Shown one piece after another: positions 47,163-55,675 of a stretch of DNA of 64,000 nucleotides. A model generated the notes under the pieces. That model searched no databases. It saw only the letters and a program-made list of their open reading frames with translations, and was not told the origin of the DNA. A program made the translations under genes and the position numbers. Position 1 is the stretch's first letter. Each line of letters begins with the position of its first letter. This DNA is from Pseudomonadota bacterium (lineage in GTDB: Bacteria > Pseudomonadota > Gammaproteobacteria > Burkholderiales > Burkholderiaceae_F). The stretch is from the NCBI GenBank assembly GCA_021825945.1, contig JAKAFN010000007.1:1-64000 (forward strand). The letters are read 5' to 3'.

Positions 47163-48203
47163 CTACGGCAGTTTCGGCCGCGCCACCTGATCGAGTCGCT
47201 GGTCGGTCAAGGTGTCCAGGAATGCGATCAGGTCGCGTTGCTCCTGCGCCGTGAGGTGCAAGGGCTGGATCAGCGGGTCCTGATTCTTGTCGGCGCGATC
47301 TCCCCCGCGGTTGTAGTGCGCCACGACCTCCGGCAGGGTGGCATAGGCGCCGTCATGCATGTAGAACGCGAGCGAGCCCGCGTTGTACAGCGATGGCGTC
47401 TTGAAGCGCCGCACGTCCGTCGGATCCTTGGTCACCGCGCCGCGTCCGGCATCCTCCTTCAATGGGCCGACCTGGGGCACGCCGATGTCGTGGTAGTTGT
47501 TGTCGGTGAGCGTGGGTGGCACATGGCAGGCGGTGCACAGCGCCTTGCCCTGGAACAGCGCGAAGCCGCGTTTGGCGGCAGGGCCGATGGCATGGGTGTC
47601 GCCGGCCACGTAGCGCTGGAAGGGCGCCTGGGTGGCGATCAGCGTGCGTTCGAACGAGGCGATCGCCTTGGCGATGTTCTCCGGGGTGGCATCGCTATGG
47701 AAAACCGCATGGAACTGCTTGCGGTAGCCGGGAATCGCGTTGACCGTCGCGACGTCTTCCCTCATGGTTCCCCCCATTTCGCCGGGAGCGGTGAGCGGGC
47801 CCATGTGATGGGGCAGCGCCCCCGTCTGCTGCTCGAGCGAGGACGCGCGCCCGTCCCAGAATAGCGAGGTGTAGTACGCCGAGTTATCCCACGACGGCGC
47901 CCATCGGCCCAGTTCGCCACCCTGCCCGAAGGCGCGCGGCGTGATGCCGGCACCGCCGGCGAACGGAACGTGGCAACTCGCGCAGGAGAGCGCGTGATTC
48001 TTGGATAGACGCGTGTCGAAGGCGAGTTGGTGGCCCAGCGCGATCTTCGCGTCCGACTGGGGGTTGTCGGCGGGAATCGGCGCCGGCGGCAGTTTCCAAC
48101 GGGAAAGATCGTCTTGCGCGTGTGCTGCGCCGAGCGTGCCCAATAGGGCGAGGGCGAGGGCGACGGCGTGTCGCGACGGGATTACGGGTCGGGTTCGGCT
48201 CAT
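47163..48203 (-). CDS. Di-haem cytochrome c peroxidase (CcpA/MauG family)
   Basis: Periplasmic peroxidase of 346 residues that reduces hydrogen peroxide with electrons from cytochrome c. A signal peptide (LALALLGTLGAAHA) precedes two c-type haem sites: Cys74-x-x-Cys77-His78 (CASCH) and Cys223-x-x-Cys226-His227 (CTACH). The peroxidase-type segment GLFQG-like ALFQGKALCTACH and TPSLYNAGSLAFYMHDGAY are seen. The MauG branch is also possible since both share this layout. Monocistronic. Confidence 0.92.
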   Translation of the reverse strand: MSRTRPVIPSRHAVALALALLGTLGAAHAQDDLSRWKLPPAPIPADNPQSDAKIALGHQLAFDTRLSKNHALSCASCHVPFAGGAGITPRAFGQGGELGRWAPSWDNSAYYTSLFWDGRASSLEQQTGALPHHMGPLTAPGEMGGTMREDVATVNAIPGYRKQFHAVFHSDATPENIAKAIASFERTLIATQAPFQRYVAGDTHAIGPAAKRGFALFQGKALCTACHVPPTLTDNNYHDIGVPQVGPLKEDAGRGAVTKDPTDVRRFKTPSLYNAGSLAFYMHDGAYATLPEVVAHYNRGGDRADKNQDPLIQPLHLTAQEQRDLIAFLDTLTDQRLDQVARPKLP

Positions 48204-48427
48204 CGGGGTGCTCCTTTCCGGAACGAGATCCGGGTCCGGTCGGTCCGGACGCGGAATGGAACATGGCAGGGATATGACCGACGAAACGATATTTCTATCG
48301 GAGGATTATTTCAAATTGATTTTTTGTATCGTTGGAATGCGATCTCCCTATCCGGTATCGGAGTGGAGGTTGTAGGGCGGGATACAAGTTTTTACGAAAT
48401 CGTCGTACGGGCTACCCGGATTGCGTG

Positions 48428-48455
48428 TTACGTGGGAAAAAATCCCATCTATACT
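48428..48455 (+). promoter_or_regulatory. Candidate promoter of the small unknown gene
   Basis: TTACGT (48,428-48,433) and TATACT (48,450-48,455) are separated by 16 bp, a fair sigma-70-type promoter in a locally AT-rich patch. A short palindrome, GGGA-AAAAA-TCCC (48,434-48,446), fills the spacer and could be an operator. The remaining 48,204-48,521 gap shows no other gene or structure I can support. Confidence 0.45.
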
Positions 48456-48521
48456 TCGTCTCGTTGTGTGCCGGCATCGGGTTGCAAAGACACGCCGAGA
48501 GAAGGAATGGAGGGCAGGGCC

Positions 48522-48845
48522 ATGGTGGAAGGCATCGTGATTTCCCGGGAGACCCCGTCGAGAGAAGGGCGGCACGGCTACGATGAATACCGTGATGCGG
48601 TGGAGCGGGTCGCGATGTCGGTCGCGGAGATCACCCGGCGTGCCGGCCGGTTTGGCGTGCGGGTGGAAATCGACAGCATTTCGCAGCGGCTGGTCCGAAC
48701 CTGCCATACCGTCCGAATCCGAAACGGCATGGCGGTTCGCGAGGTGATCCTGTCCCGCGAGGAATTTTTCGACGAATTCGGCTTGTTCGGGCGCAGTGCG
48801 ATGCCGCGCTTGGAAGAGGCGTTACGAACCTTGGACAATCAGTAA
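48522..48845 (+). CDS. Small uncharacterised protein
   Basis: 107-residue soluble protein with no recognised domain. It is rich in Arg and Glu, with a likely long helix (EYRDAVERVAMSVAEITRRA) and a two-stranded segment (GVRVEIDSISQRLVRTCHTV). The ATG at 48522 follows GGAGGGCAGGGCC, the best ribosome site; an ATG at 48507 would add five residues. It has its own promoter candidate 70 bp upstream and high-GC codon use like the core genome. Function unknown. Confidence 0.6.
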   Translation: MVEGIVISRETPSREGRHGYDEYRDAVERVAMSVAEITRRAGRFGVRVEIDSISQRLVRTCHTVRIRNGMAVREVILSREEFFDEFGLFGRSAMPRLEEALRTLDNQ

Positions 48846-48948
48846 CGCGCAGCGGGCGATGCGAGGCGGTTCCATGCGCTTCTGCATCGGCGTTTCGTTC
48901 CCGGTGCGCATGCTGCCCGCGCATCGCGTCGCCCCGTTGCGACCCCCG

Positions 48949-48979
48949 GAAAAAAAAGAGCCTGGTCAAGACCAGGCTC
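48949..48979 (-). terminator. Rho-independent terminator of the phasin gene
   Basis: Stem GAGCCTGGTC (48,958-48,967) with GACCAGGCTC (48,970-48,979), followed on the minus strand by a run of eight T before CCGGGG. It lies about 80 bp beyond the phasin stop. An outer pair GCACCAC / GTGGTGC enclosing an inner CGGGC-TGGC-GCCCG hairpin between 48,986 and 49,041 makes the 3' UTR unusually structured. Confidence 0.85.
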
Positions 48980-49058
48980 GGAAAAGCACCACGTAAAGGA
49001 GGAGACAGGAGAAGCTCGGGCTGGCGCCCGAACAAGTGGTGCCAAGGAGATGAAACCG

Positions 49059-49634
49059 TTACGCGTTTGCCGCCTTGCGTGCCCTTCCTTTCGTTGCATC
49101 GCTGGAAGCAGCCACGGTGTCGATGGTCGCGGACATCGCGGCGGAGATATTCGACTCGGCCCAATCCGCAGCGGCTTGAACCGTTTGAAAGAACGTGTCG
49201 AAGGCCGCGTTCGCGTTCGTGAGCGCAAGTTGGCAGGCGGCGACCATGGGCTCCGACCCGACCGGGGCGTTCTCGGAGGCCGAGGCGATCCACGCGTCGA
49301 CCTGGCGTTGGTGCTCGGCGCGTTGCACCCGGAAAACCTTCGTTAGTTCCTTGCGTGCGTCCTCGGCGATGGCGTAAGCGTCGCGGGAGTAGCCCAGCCA
49401 CCGTTCCGCGGCGGGCTTCCCGGCGCCGGCAAGGGTATCGATGACGTGTTGGGGGCTGCGGGCGGCACGCAGCGCATGGGCGGTGTCCGTGCCCTCCTGC
49501 AGCGCGGCTCGTGCCGTCACGGCGTTCAGGCCGGCCCACTTTTCCATGACATCGACGGCCATCCGCCCTGCGGCATGGGCCGCATCGAGATGGATCTTCT
49601 GCAGATCCCGCATGTGCACAAAGGTCGTTGTCAT
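49059..49634 (-). CDS. Phasin family protein (PHA granule-associated)
   Basis: 191-residue amphipathic helical protein of the phasin family, which coats polyhydroxyalkanoate granules. The family-like region NLQK-type helices are represented by MRDLQKIHLDAAHAAGRMAV and YSRDAYAIAEDARKELTKVF; an Ala-rich C-terminus with basic end (ATKGRARKAANA) follows. The ATG at 49634 has GGGAG ahead; the frame continues 11 codons further without support. Monocistronic with a strong terminator, as expected for an abundant protein. phaC/phaA are not in the window. Confidence 0.85.
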   Translation of the reverse strand: MTTTFVHMRDLQKIHLDAAHAAGRMAVDVMEKWAGLNAVTARAALQEGTDTAHALRAARSPQHVIDTLAGAGKPAAERWLGYSRDAYAIAEDARKELTKVFRVQRAEHQRQVDAWIASASENAPVGSEPMVAACQLALTNANAAFDTFFQTVQAAADWAESNISAAMSATIDTVAASSDATKGRARKAANA

Positions 49635-49933
49635 GGTTTTCTCCCGAATTCGGGTGGGTCGCTGCAATGATGTCGAAAAGGGTCTTCCGACGAACTACTA
49701 TGTCCCGGCGTGTCGAACTCCGAGATTCATGCTACGACGAGTCGCATTTTATGCTGCTTTGCACAAAAGTCAATGGGTTCTCCGGCCGGATTTCGAGGTA
49801 GTTTTTGCATAATTTTTATTTCCATGGAAAATCAACAAGTAAAAATCGTATTTTGGTTCTTCGTTAATCAAGCACGTTCGGAGGTGCCCCTATTGCGGTG
49901 CGGTAATCCGACGGTGCGGAGGGGCTCGTTCCA
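49635..49933. other. Divergent AT-rich region between phasin and nitroreductase genes
   Basis: About 300 bp with no gene. It is markedly AT-rich around 49,740-49,870 and should hold both promoters. A TGC-rich stretch, TTATGCTGCTTTGCAC (49,749-49,764), recalls PhaR-type repressor sites that control phasin genes, but the match is weak. Confidence 0.3.
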
Positions 49934-50662
49934 ATGAATTCCGACCCATATTCCTTTTCGCCGGTTTCCGGCGTCCCGGCAACCGAGGCGGTGGACGCCG
50001 CCATTGGTTCGCGGCGCTCCGTGCGCGCATTCCTTCCCGATCCCATCCCGCGCCAGACCATCGTCGAGATCCTGCGCGTCGCCAGCCGGGCACCCAGCGG
50101 CACCAATATCCAGCCGTGGAACGTCCACGTCGTCACCGGGGGTGCCTTGGACCGGTTGTCGCAAGCCGTCCTGGCGGCATACAACGACCCGCAAGAGCGC
50201 GAGCGGCATCGGGAGGAATATCCGTACTATCCCTTGCAGTGGGTCGATCCGTACCTGGCCCGCCGGCGCAAGGTGGGGTGGGATCTCTATGGGTTGCTCG
50301 GCATCGACCGCGGCGACGAAGCGAAGATGCAGGCGCAGGAGGGGCGCAATTTCCAGTTCTTCGATGCGCCCGTCGGGATGGTGTTTTCCATCGATCGTGC
50401 GTTGAGCCAAGGTAGCTGGCTCGATTACGGGATGTTCCTGCAGAACGTCATGATCGCCGCGCGCGGACGCGGTCTGGACACCTGTCCGCAGGCTTCATTC
50501 AATCCGTTTCATCGCGTGCTCCGTGCCCAGTTGGGCATCGGCGACGAATACATGATCGTCTGTGCCATGGCGTTGGGGAAGGCGGATCCGAGTCGGATCG
50601 AGAATTCGCTGGTGACGGAGCGCGAACCCATCGAGAACTTCGTGCGTTTCATCGATTCCTGA
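49934..50662 (+). CDS. Nitroreductase family protein
   Basis: FMN-dependent oxidoreductase of 242 residues. Family features: the N-terminal RRSVRAFLPDPIPRQTIVEI with FMN-phosphate-binding Arg residues, SRAPSGTNIQPWNVHVVTGG, and the C-terminal ALGKADP. The length and the insertion between residues 90 and 130 (HREEYPYYPLQWVDPYLARR) resemble nitrobenzoate-reductase-like members. Substrate cannot be read. ATG 49934 follows GGAGGGGC. Monocistronic; the next gene is 79 bp away. Confidence 0.88.
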   Translation: MNSDPYSFSPVSGVPATEAVDAAIGSRRSVRAFLPDPIPRQTIVEILRVASRAPSGTNIQPWNVHVVTGGALDRLSQAVLAAYNDPQERERHREEYPYYPLQWVDPYLARRRKVGWDLYGLLGIDRGDEAKMQAQEGRNFQFFDAPVGMVFSIDRALSQGSWLDYGMFLQNVMIAARGRGLDTCPQASFNPFHRVLRAQLGIGDEYMIVCAMALGKADPSRIENSLVTEREPIENFVRFIDS

Positions 50663-50741
50663 GCACGGCCCGGAGCGGGAAACGCCAGTAGAATTCGGCC
50701 GGAACATTCCAGAACGAGCGCTTCAGGGAAAGGGCGGGGCC

Positions 50742-51629
50742 ATGCGGGGATCATTGCACCGGGTTTTCGGGTTGGGGGTGGCGGTGGCGCTGCTGGCGCT
50801 GTCCGGTGCGGCATCGGCTCACCACGTGGTCCATCATCATGGGGCCGTTGGTCCGCGTTTGCGGTCCGCTTATGTGCTGGTCGTCGATCAGGACACGGGC
50901 AAGGTTCTCTATGCCAAGAACCCGGAAGCGGTGTCGTCGATTGCGTCGATCACCAAGCTGATGACCGCCATGGTGACCCTCGACAAGCACCTGCCGCTCG
51001 ACGAGACGCTCGAATTCACGCGCGATGACCGTACGTCGGAAGGGTGGGGACGATCCCCTCTGCACCCCGGGGTCCACATCACGCGCGGCCAGGCGCTGCA
51101 TCTGGCGCTGATGTCCTCCGAAAACCATGCCGCGAATCTGCTGGGCAGGACCTACCCCGGGGGGCTGCCCGCGTTCGTCGCCGCGATGAATGCCAAGGCG
51201 CGCGCGCTTGGGATGACGCATTCGAGTTTTGCCGATTCCATCGGACTCAATCCCCGCAATCGCGCCAGCCCGGAGGATCTGGTCCGCATGGCCAAGGCGG
51301 CATATCAGTACGGATTGATCCGCCGGTATTCGGTGAGTTCGGGCTACGACTTCCGGATCGGACGGCGGATGTTCCACTTTCATAGTACCGATCGCTTGGT
51401 CTATAACCACCGGTGGCACCTCGATCTGCAGAAGACCGGGTACATCTCGGTTGCCGGCCACTGCCTGGTGCTGTCGACGGGGATTCACGGACGACGCGTC
51501 CTGATGGTGCTGCTCGATTCCGCCGGAAAATATTCGCGCTTTGCCGACGCGCAGCGTATCCGCAACTGGCTGGAGACCCGGCACTATGCCCGGACGCTCG
51601 CTCCGGCGGAGCGGCAGCCGTCGGCGTGA
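50742..51629 (+). CDS. pbpG: D-alanyl-D-alanine endopeptidase, PBP7-type
   Basis: Periplasmic serine peptidase of peptidoglycan, 295 residues. Signal peptide (GVAVALLALSGAASA), then the penicillin-binding triad: Ser69-x-x-Lys72 in SIASITKLMTAMV, the SxN motif in MSSENHAANLL, and KTG in LQKTGYI. A His-rich patch (HHVVHHHG) follows the cleavage site. The short length without a C-terminal membrane anchor fits PbpG rather than DacA. Confidence 0.92.
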   Translation: MRGSLHRVFGLGVAVALLALSGAASAHHVVHHHGAVGPRLRSAYVLVVDQDTGKVLYAKNPEAVSSIASITKLMTAMVTLDKHLPLDETLEFTRDDRTSEGWGRSPLHPGVHITRGQALHLALMSSENHAANLLGRTYPGGLPAFVAAMNAKARALGMTHSSFADSIGLNPRNRASPEDLVRMAKAAYQYGLIRRYSVSSGYDFRIGRRMFHFHSTDRLVYNHRWHLDLQKTGYISVAGHCLVLSTGIHGRRVLMVLLDSAGKYSRFADAQRIRNWLETRHYARTLAPAERQPSA

Positions 51630-51645
51630 CCGCCGGTTCGTCCGC

Positions 51646-52479
51646 TCACCCGACCCCGGGTTTGCCATACCCGAGCGCTGCCGAGATTTTTGCCGCCGTC
51701 GCCTGCAGATCGGCGATCCAGGCATCCTGCATTCGCTCGGTCGGAGCGGATAGGGACAGGCCCGCGACGATGGATCCCGAGTCGTCGCGGATCGCCGCTG
51801 CGATGCAGCGGACCCCGGGTTCGAGTTCTTCGTTGTCGCGTGCGTAGCCTCGCGACCGCACCTGGGCGAGTTCGCGCTCGAGCCGGGCCGGGTCGGTGAT
51901 GCTGTTGCGGGTATGTCCGGCCAGTCCGGTACGGGTTTCGTACGACCGGACGAGTCGCAGTTCGTCGTGGGCGAGAAAGAGCTTTCCGCTCGATGTCAGG
52001 TGCAGCGCAGCGTGGCCGCCGATCGCGCGGACCACCTGCATGCCGGAACGCTCGCTGTAGGCGCGTTCGACGTAAACGATCTCATCGCCCTGGCGCACCG
52101 ACAGATTGACGGTTTGGCCGGTTCGCCGATGGAGTTCGCGCATCGGCTCCAGGGCGGCGTCCCGTACGCTGAGCCGCGCCTTGACCAGGTTGCCCAGTTC
52201 GAGCAGCCGCATGCCCAGTCGGTAGGAACCCGGCGCATCACCCCGGTCGACGAAACGGCCGGCGACCATGTCGTTGAGAATCCGGTGCGCGGTCGATGGG
52301 TGCAGCGAGGTGGTTCGGGCCAGTTCCTTGAGGCTGACCGGCCCGGAGCGCGCTGCAAGCGCATCGAGCAGGTTCATCATCCGCTCGATCACCTGGATCG
52401 CGGTGCGCTCCTTCGTCTGCCGGGTCGGCAGGACGGGCGCCGCAAGCGGGGCGCTGCCGGGGAGGGACTCGGTGGGCAT
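51646..52479 (-). CDS. IclR family transcriptional regulator
   Basis: 277-residue regulator: an N-terminal winged helix-turn-helix (MMNLLDALAARSGPVSLKEL, then TTSLHPSTAHRILNDMVAGR) and a C-terminal effector-binding domain (TGQTVNLSVRQGDEIVYVER, NDPARL-type ending, GLSLSAPTERM). The target genes and effector are unknown; no catabolic operon is adjacent. Convergent with pbpG, 16 bp apart. Confidence 0.92.
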   Translation of the reverse strand: MPTESLPGSAPLAAPVLPTRQTKERTAIQVIERMMNLLDALAARSGPVSLKELARTTSLHPSTAHRILNDMVAGRFVDRGDAPGSYRLGMRLLELGNLVKARLSVRDAALEPMRELHRRTGQTVNLSVRQGDEIVYVERAYSERSGMQVVRAIGGHAALHLTSSGKLFLAHDELRLVRSYETRTGLAGHTRNSITDPARLERELAQVRSRGYARDNEELEPGVRCIAAAIRDDSGSIVAGLSLSAPTERMQDAWIADLQATAAKISAALGYGKPGVG

Positions 52480-52530
52480 GTCGTCAGTCTATACCGCGAT
52501 GTGAAATGCCGCGCCGGATTCCGGGCGCCG

Positions 52531-53592
52531 CTATGGATTTTTGCGGGCGGCGGCAATCTCCCGCCGGCATTCGGTAACGAGTGCCGGGCCTCGGTAGATC
52601 AGCCCGGTATAGACCTGGACGAGGGTCGCACCGGCTTGGATCTTTTCCACCGCGTCCCCGCCGCGCAGGATGCCGCCGACGCCGATGATCGTCATCGCGC
52701 CTTGCAGGTGGCGGGACAGGGCGGCGATGACTTCCGTGGAGCGGGGCCGCAGCGGCGCGCCGGAGAGGCCGCCGCCTTCATCGGCATTGCGTCGCCCCTC
52801 GACGCCGTTGCGGGAGATCGTCGTATTGGTCGCGATCACGCCGTCGACGCCGAAGGCGACCAGGGTGTCGGCGATGCGCGGGATCTGCGCATCGGTCACG
52901 TCCGGCGCAATTTTTACCGCCAGCGGCACCCGCCGGCCGTGGCTCTGCTCCAGCCGCGCCCGCTCCTCGCGCAGCGCGCCGAGCAACCGTTCCAGTTCCC
53001 CTTCTCCCTGCAGGCTGCGCAGATCGCGCGTATTGGGAGACGAAATATTGACGGTGACATAGCCGGCATGGGGGTATACCGCTGCCAGCCCGGCGCGATA
53101 ATCGTCGAGCGCACGGTCGATCGGCGTGGCGGCGTTCTTGCCGATGTTCAGGCCCAGCACGCCGCGATATCGCGCCCGCATCGCATTCTGCACGAAGCGA
53201 TCGATGCCGTCGTTGTTGAATCCCATCCGATTGATCAGCGCTTGCTCGGTCGGCAGGCGGAACATGCGTGGTTTCGGGTTTCCCGCCTGTGGGCGCGGGG
53301 TTACGGTGCCGACCTCGATGAAACCGAATCCCAGGCAGCCCAGCGCATCGATATGCGCGGCGTTCTTGTCCATGCCGGCGGCGAGTCCCACCGGGTTGGG
53401 AAACGTCAGCCCCATCGCTCGTACCGGTTCCCCATCCACCGGTGTGGCGGCGGCGCGTAGGATTCCGAGGTCATAGGCGCGCTGCAACCCTTCGAGCGTC
53501 ATTTCATGGGCGCGCTCGGGATCGAAGGAGAAGAGCAGGGGGCGGGTGAAGCGGTACAGCGCGCCGCAGCCCAGGACGCCGGGTTCATTCAT
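52531..53592 (-). CDS. pyrD: Dihydroorotate dehydrogenase (quinone), class 2
   Basis: Membrane-associated flavoenzyme of pyrimidine synthesis that passes electrons to quinone. 353 residues, class 2. Seen: [40 protein letters not shown], the catalytic Ser in [17 protein letters not shown], and the FMN phosphate site [13 protein letters not shown]. The N-terminal helix characteristic of the quinone-dependent class is present. Last gene of the run from the transporter through aat and bpt. Confidence 0.96.
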   Translation of the reverse strand: MNEPGVLGCGALYRFTRPLLFSFDPERAHEMTLEGLQRAYDLGILRAAATPVDGEPVRAMGLTFPNPVGLAAGMDKNAAHIDALGCLGFGFIEVGTVTPRPQAGNPKPRMFRLPTEQALINRMGFNNDGIDRFVQNAMRARYRGVLGLNIGKNAATPIDRALDDYRAGLAAVYPHAGYVTVNISSPNTRDLRSLQGEGELERLLGALREERARLEQSHGRRVPLAVKIAPDVTDAQIPRIADTLVAFGVDGVIATNTTISRNGVEGRRNADEGGGLSGAPLRPRSTEVIAALSRHLQGAMTIIGVGGILRGGDAVEKIQAGATLVQVYTGLIYRGPALVTECRREIAAARKNP

Positions 53593-53624
53593 ATCGTGTC
53601 AGTCGTGATTCGAGTCGCGGTCGT

Positions 53625-54374
53625 CTACGTCGCGGTGTCTGCGCGCAGCCAGCGATGGTTTCGTAACAGATCGTAGGGACGGAAATTTGCTTTGTAGGAC
53701 ATCTTGGCGCAGCCCTCGATCCAGTAGCCGAGATAGCAATACGGCAAGGCGAGTTCCCGGCATTGCACGATCTGCCACAGGATGTTGTACGTTCCGTAGC
53801 TGGCGCGCAGCTCGTCCGGGTCGTAGAACGTGTATACCGAAGACAGGCCGTCGTCGAGGATGTCGATGATCGAAACCATCCGCAACGTTCCGGTCTCGCC
53901 GTGGGTTCCGGGGTCGCGGAACTCGACGAGGCGGGAATTGACTTTGGACGACAGCAGGAATTGCGAGTACTGCTCGCGGCTGTCGTTGTCCATGCCTCCG
54001 CCTGCATGGCGCGCCGTCTGATATCGCAGGTAGAGATCGTAGTGTTCGTCCTCGAAGCTCATTTCCACGACGCGGCTGCAGAGCGTCCGATGCTGCCGCC
54101 AACTGCGGCGCTGGCTGCGGTTCGGGGTGAAATGCGCCACCGGGATGCGGATCGGAATGCATGCGCGGCAGCCCTCGCAATGGGGGCGGTAGGTGAAGAT
54201 GCCGCTGCGGCGGAACCCCGCCCGCACGAGGCCGCTATAGACGCCGGCGTTGATCAAGTGCGCCGGGGTCGCCACCTGCGAACGCGCCTGACGGCCTTCG
54301 AGGTAACTGCAAGGATAGGGTGCCGTTGCATAAAACTGCAACGTCGAGAATGGCAGCTCCTTGAGGTTGGCCAC
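53625..54374 (-). CDS. bpt: Arginyl/leucyl-type aminoacyl-tRNA-protein transferase Bpt
   Basis: N-degron pathway transferase of 249 residues that adds an amino acid from tRNA to the N-terminus of substrate proteins. The bacterial Bpt/Ate signature is clear: [20 protein letters not shown] at the N-terminus, [20 protein letters not shown], and [20 protein letters not shown] near the end. Starts at GTG 54374, three bases after the aat stop, so the two N-degron transferases are co-transcribed. In bacteria Bpt usually uses leucine on N-terminal Asp/Glu. Confidence 0.93.
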   Translation of the reverse strand: MANLKELPFSTLQFYATAPYPCSYLEGRQARSQVATPAHLINAGVYSGLVRAGFRRSGIFTYRPHCEGCRACIPIRIPVAHFTPNRSQRRSWRQHRTLCSRVVEMSFEDEHYDLYLRYQTARHAGGGMDNDSREQYSQFLLSSKVNSRLVEFRDPGTHGETGTLRMVSIIDILDDGLSSVYTFYDPDELRASYGTYNILWQIVQCRELALPYCYLGYWIEGCAKMSYKANFRPYDLLRNHRWLRADTAT

Positions 54375-54377
54375 GCT

Positions 54378-55103
54378 TCAGTGCAATTCCAGCAGTTCGT
54401 TCAGTCGTCGGTTTCGGTACGCGCTCCACGGCACCGCTTCCTGCGCCAGCGCATCCCGCATCCGTTCGCAAAATTCTTGCCGCGGAATCTCACAGGCGCC
54501 CAGCGATGCAAGGTGGCGCGTATTCTGTTGACAGTCTATCACCGGCACCCCCTCCCGACGCAGTATCGCCACGAGCGCCGCCAGCGCGATCTTCGAGGCG
54601 TCGGAGACCCGCGAAAACATCGATTCGCCATAAAACATGCGGCCCAGACTCACGCCATACAGGCCGCCGACCAGATCGCCGTCCGCCCAGAGTTCGACCG
54701 AGTGCGCCAAGCCCCGCTCGGCGAGTCCGCAGTACGCGCGGACGATCGGTTCCGTGATCCAAGTGCCTTCCTGCCCGCGGCGCGGCGCAGCGCAGTTGCG
54801 CATGACCGTCTCGAACGCCGTGTCGACGCGCACGGTGAGGCCCGGGTCGGCGGCGGCGGCGCGGAGTGTCTTGCGCAGCGAGCGCGAAACACGGAGCCGT
54901 TCGGGAAACAGCACCATCCGCGGGTCGGGGCTCCACCAGAGGACCGGCTGACCGGCTTCGTACCACGGGAAGATTCCGGCCTGATATGCCGCGAGCAGCC
55001 GCCGAGTGGTGCAGTCCCGCGATGCGGCGAGCAGGCCGTTGGGGAGCGCGAGGGCGCCGGAGACGTCGGGAAACGGATCGTCCGGTTCCAGCCACGCGAT
55101 CAT
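54378..55103 (-). CDS. aat: Leucyl/phenylalanyl-tRNA-protein transferase
   Basis: Transfers Leu or Phe to proteins with N-terminal Arg or Lys, marking them for ClpAPS degradation. 241 residues with the family motifs [60 protein letters not shown] and [14 protein letters not shown]. Start overlaps the Nudix gene stop (ATGA) and the stop is three bases from bpt. Confidence 0.96.
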   Translation of the reverse strand: MIAWLEPDDPFPDVSGALALPNGLLAASRDCTTRRLLAAYQAGIFPWYEAGQPVLWWSPDPRMVLFPERLRVSRSLRKTLRAAAADPGLTVRVDTAFETVMRNCAAPRRGQEGTWITEPIVRAYCGLAERGLAHSVELWADGDLVGGLYGVSLGRMFYGESMFSRVSDASKIALAALVAILRREGVPVIDCQQNTRHLASLGACEIPRQEFCERMRDALAQEAVPWSAYRNRRLNELLELH

Positions 55104-55675
55104 GTCGGGATGCCCGGCGCGGGCGCACCGGCGGGAAGCTCCAGAACGTGCAGGCCGAAGTTGCCGCCGCGGCGATCCGCGAAGAATCGTTCCAATGTCG
55201 TCGCGACCGTGCGGAAGGCGATCTCCTCCCAGGGAATTTCATCTTCTGCGAACAGTCGCACGTCGAGGCTCTCCGCTCCGGGACCGAAATCCAGGTCGAG
55301 CAGGCGGGCCAGATAGAAGATGTGAATCTGCTCGGCGTGCGGAATGTCGAGCAGGCTGAAGAGCGGCCCGACCTCTACCCGGGCGTGCGCCTCCTCCTCG
55401 GTTTCGCGCTGCGCGCCGCGCGCCGTCGACTCGCCGATCTCCATGAACCCGGCCGGAAGGGTCCATGCGCCATAGCGGGGCTCGATCGCCCGTCGGCACA
55501 GCAGGATCCGGTCGCCCCAAACGGGGATCGTTCCCACGATCGGTCGCGGGTTGACGTAGTGAATCCGGCCGCAGGTGTCACAACAATCGCGCTCCCGCGT
55601 GTCCCCGGTCGGGATGCGCCGGGAGATCGCGCTGCCGCAGGCGGAACAGAAGCGGGCGAACGGGGTCGAGGTCAC
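55100..55675 (-). CDS. Nudix hydrolase with N-terminal zinc ribbon
   Basis: Nucleoside-diphosphate-linked hydrolase of 191 residues. A C4 zinc ribbon (FCSACGS...[12 protein letters not shown]) lies in residues 8-45, then the Nudix box (G-x5-E-x7-RETEEE, about residues 78-98). This zinc ribbon plus Nudix layout recalls NudC/NADH pyrophosphatases, but the SQPWPFPxS motif of NudC is missing, so the substrate is open. GTG 55675 is chosen by the overlap with the previous stop (GTGA) and by family length. Confidence 0.85.
   Translation of the reverse strand: MTSTPFARFCSACGSAISRRIPTGDTRERDCCDTCGRIHYVNPRPIVGTIPVWGDRILLCRRAIEPRYGAWTLPAGFMEIGESTARGAQRETEEEAHARVEVGPLFSLLDIPHAEQIHIFYLARLLDLDFGPGAESLDVRLFAEDEIPWEEIAFRTVATTLERFFADRRGGNFGLHVLELPAGAPAPGIPT

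Noticed and set aside
49749..49764. PhaR operator for the phasin gene
   Set aside because: TGC-rich but lacks a clear repeated consensus; mentioned only within the intergenic note.
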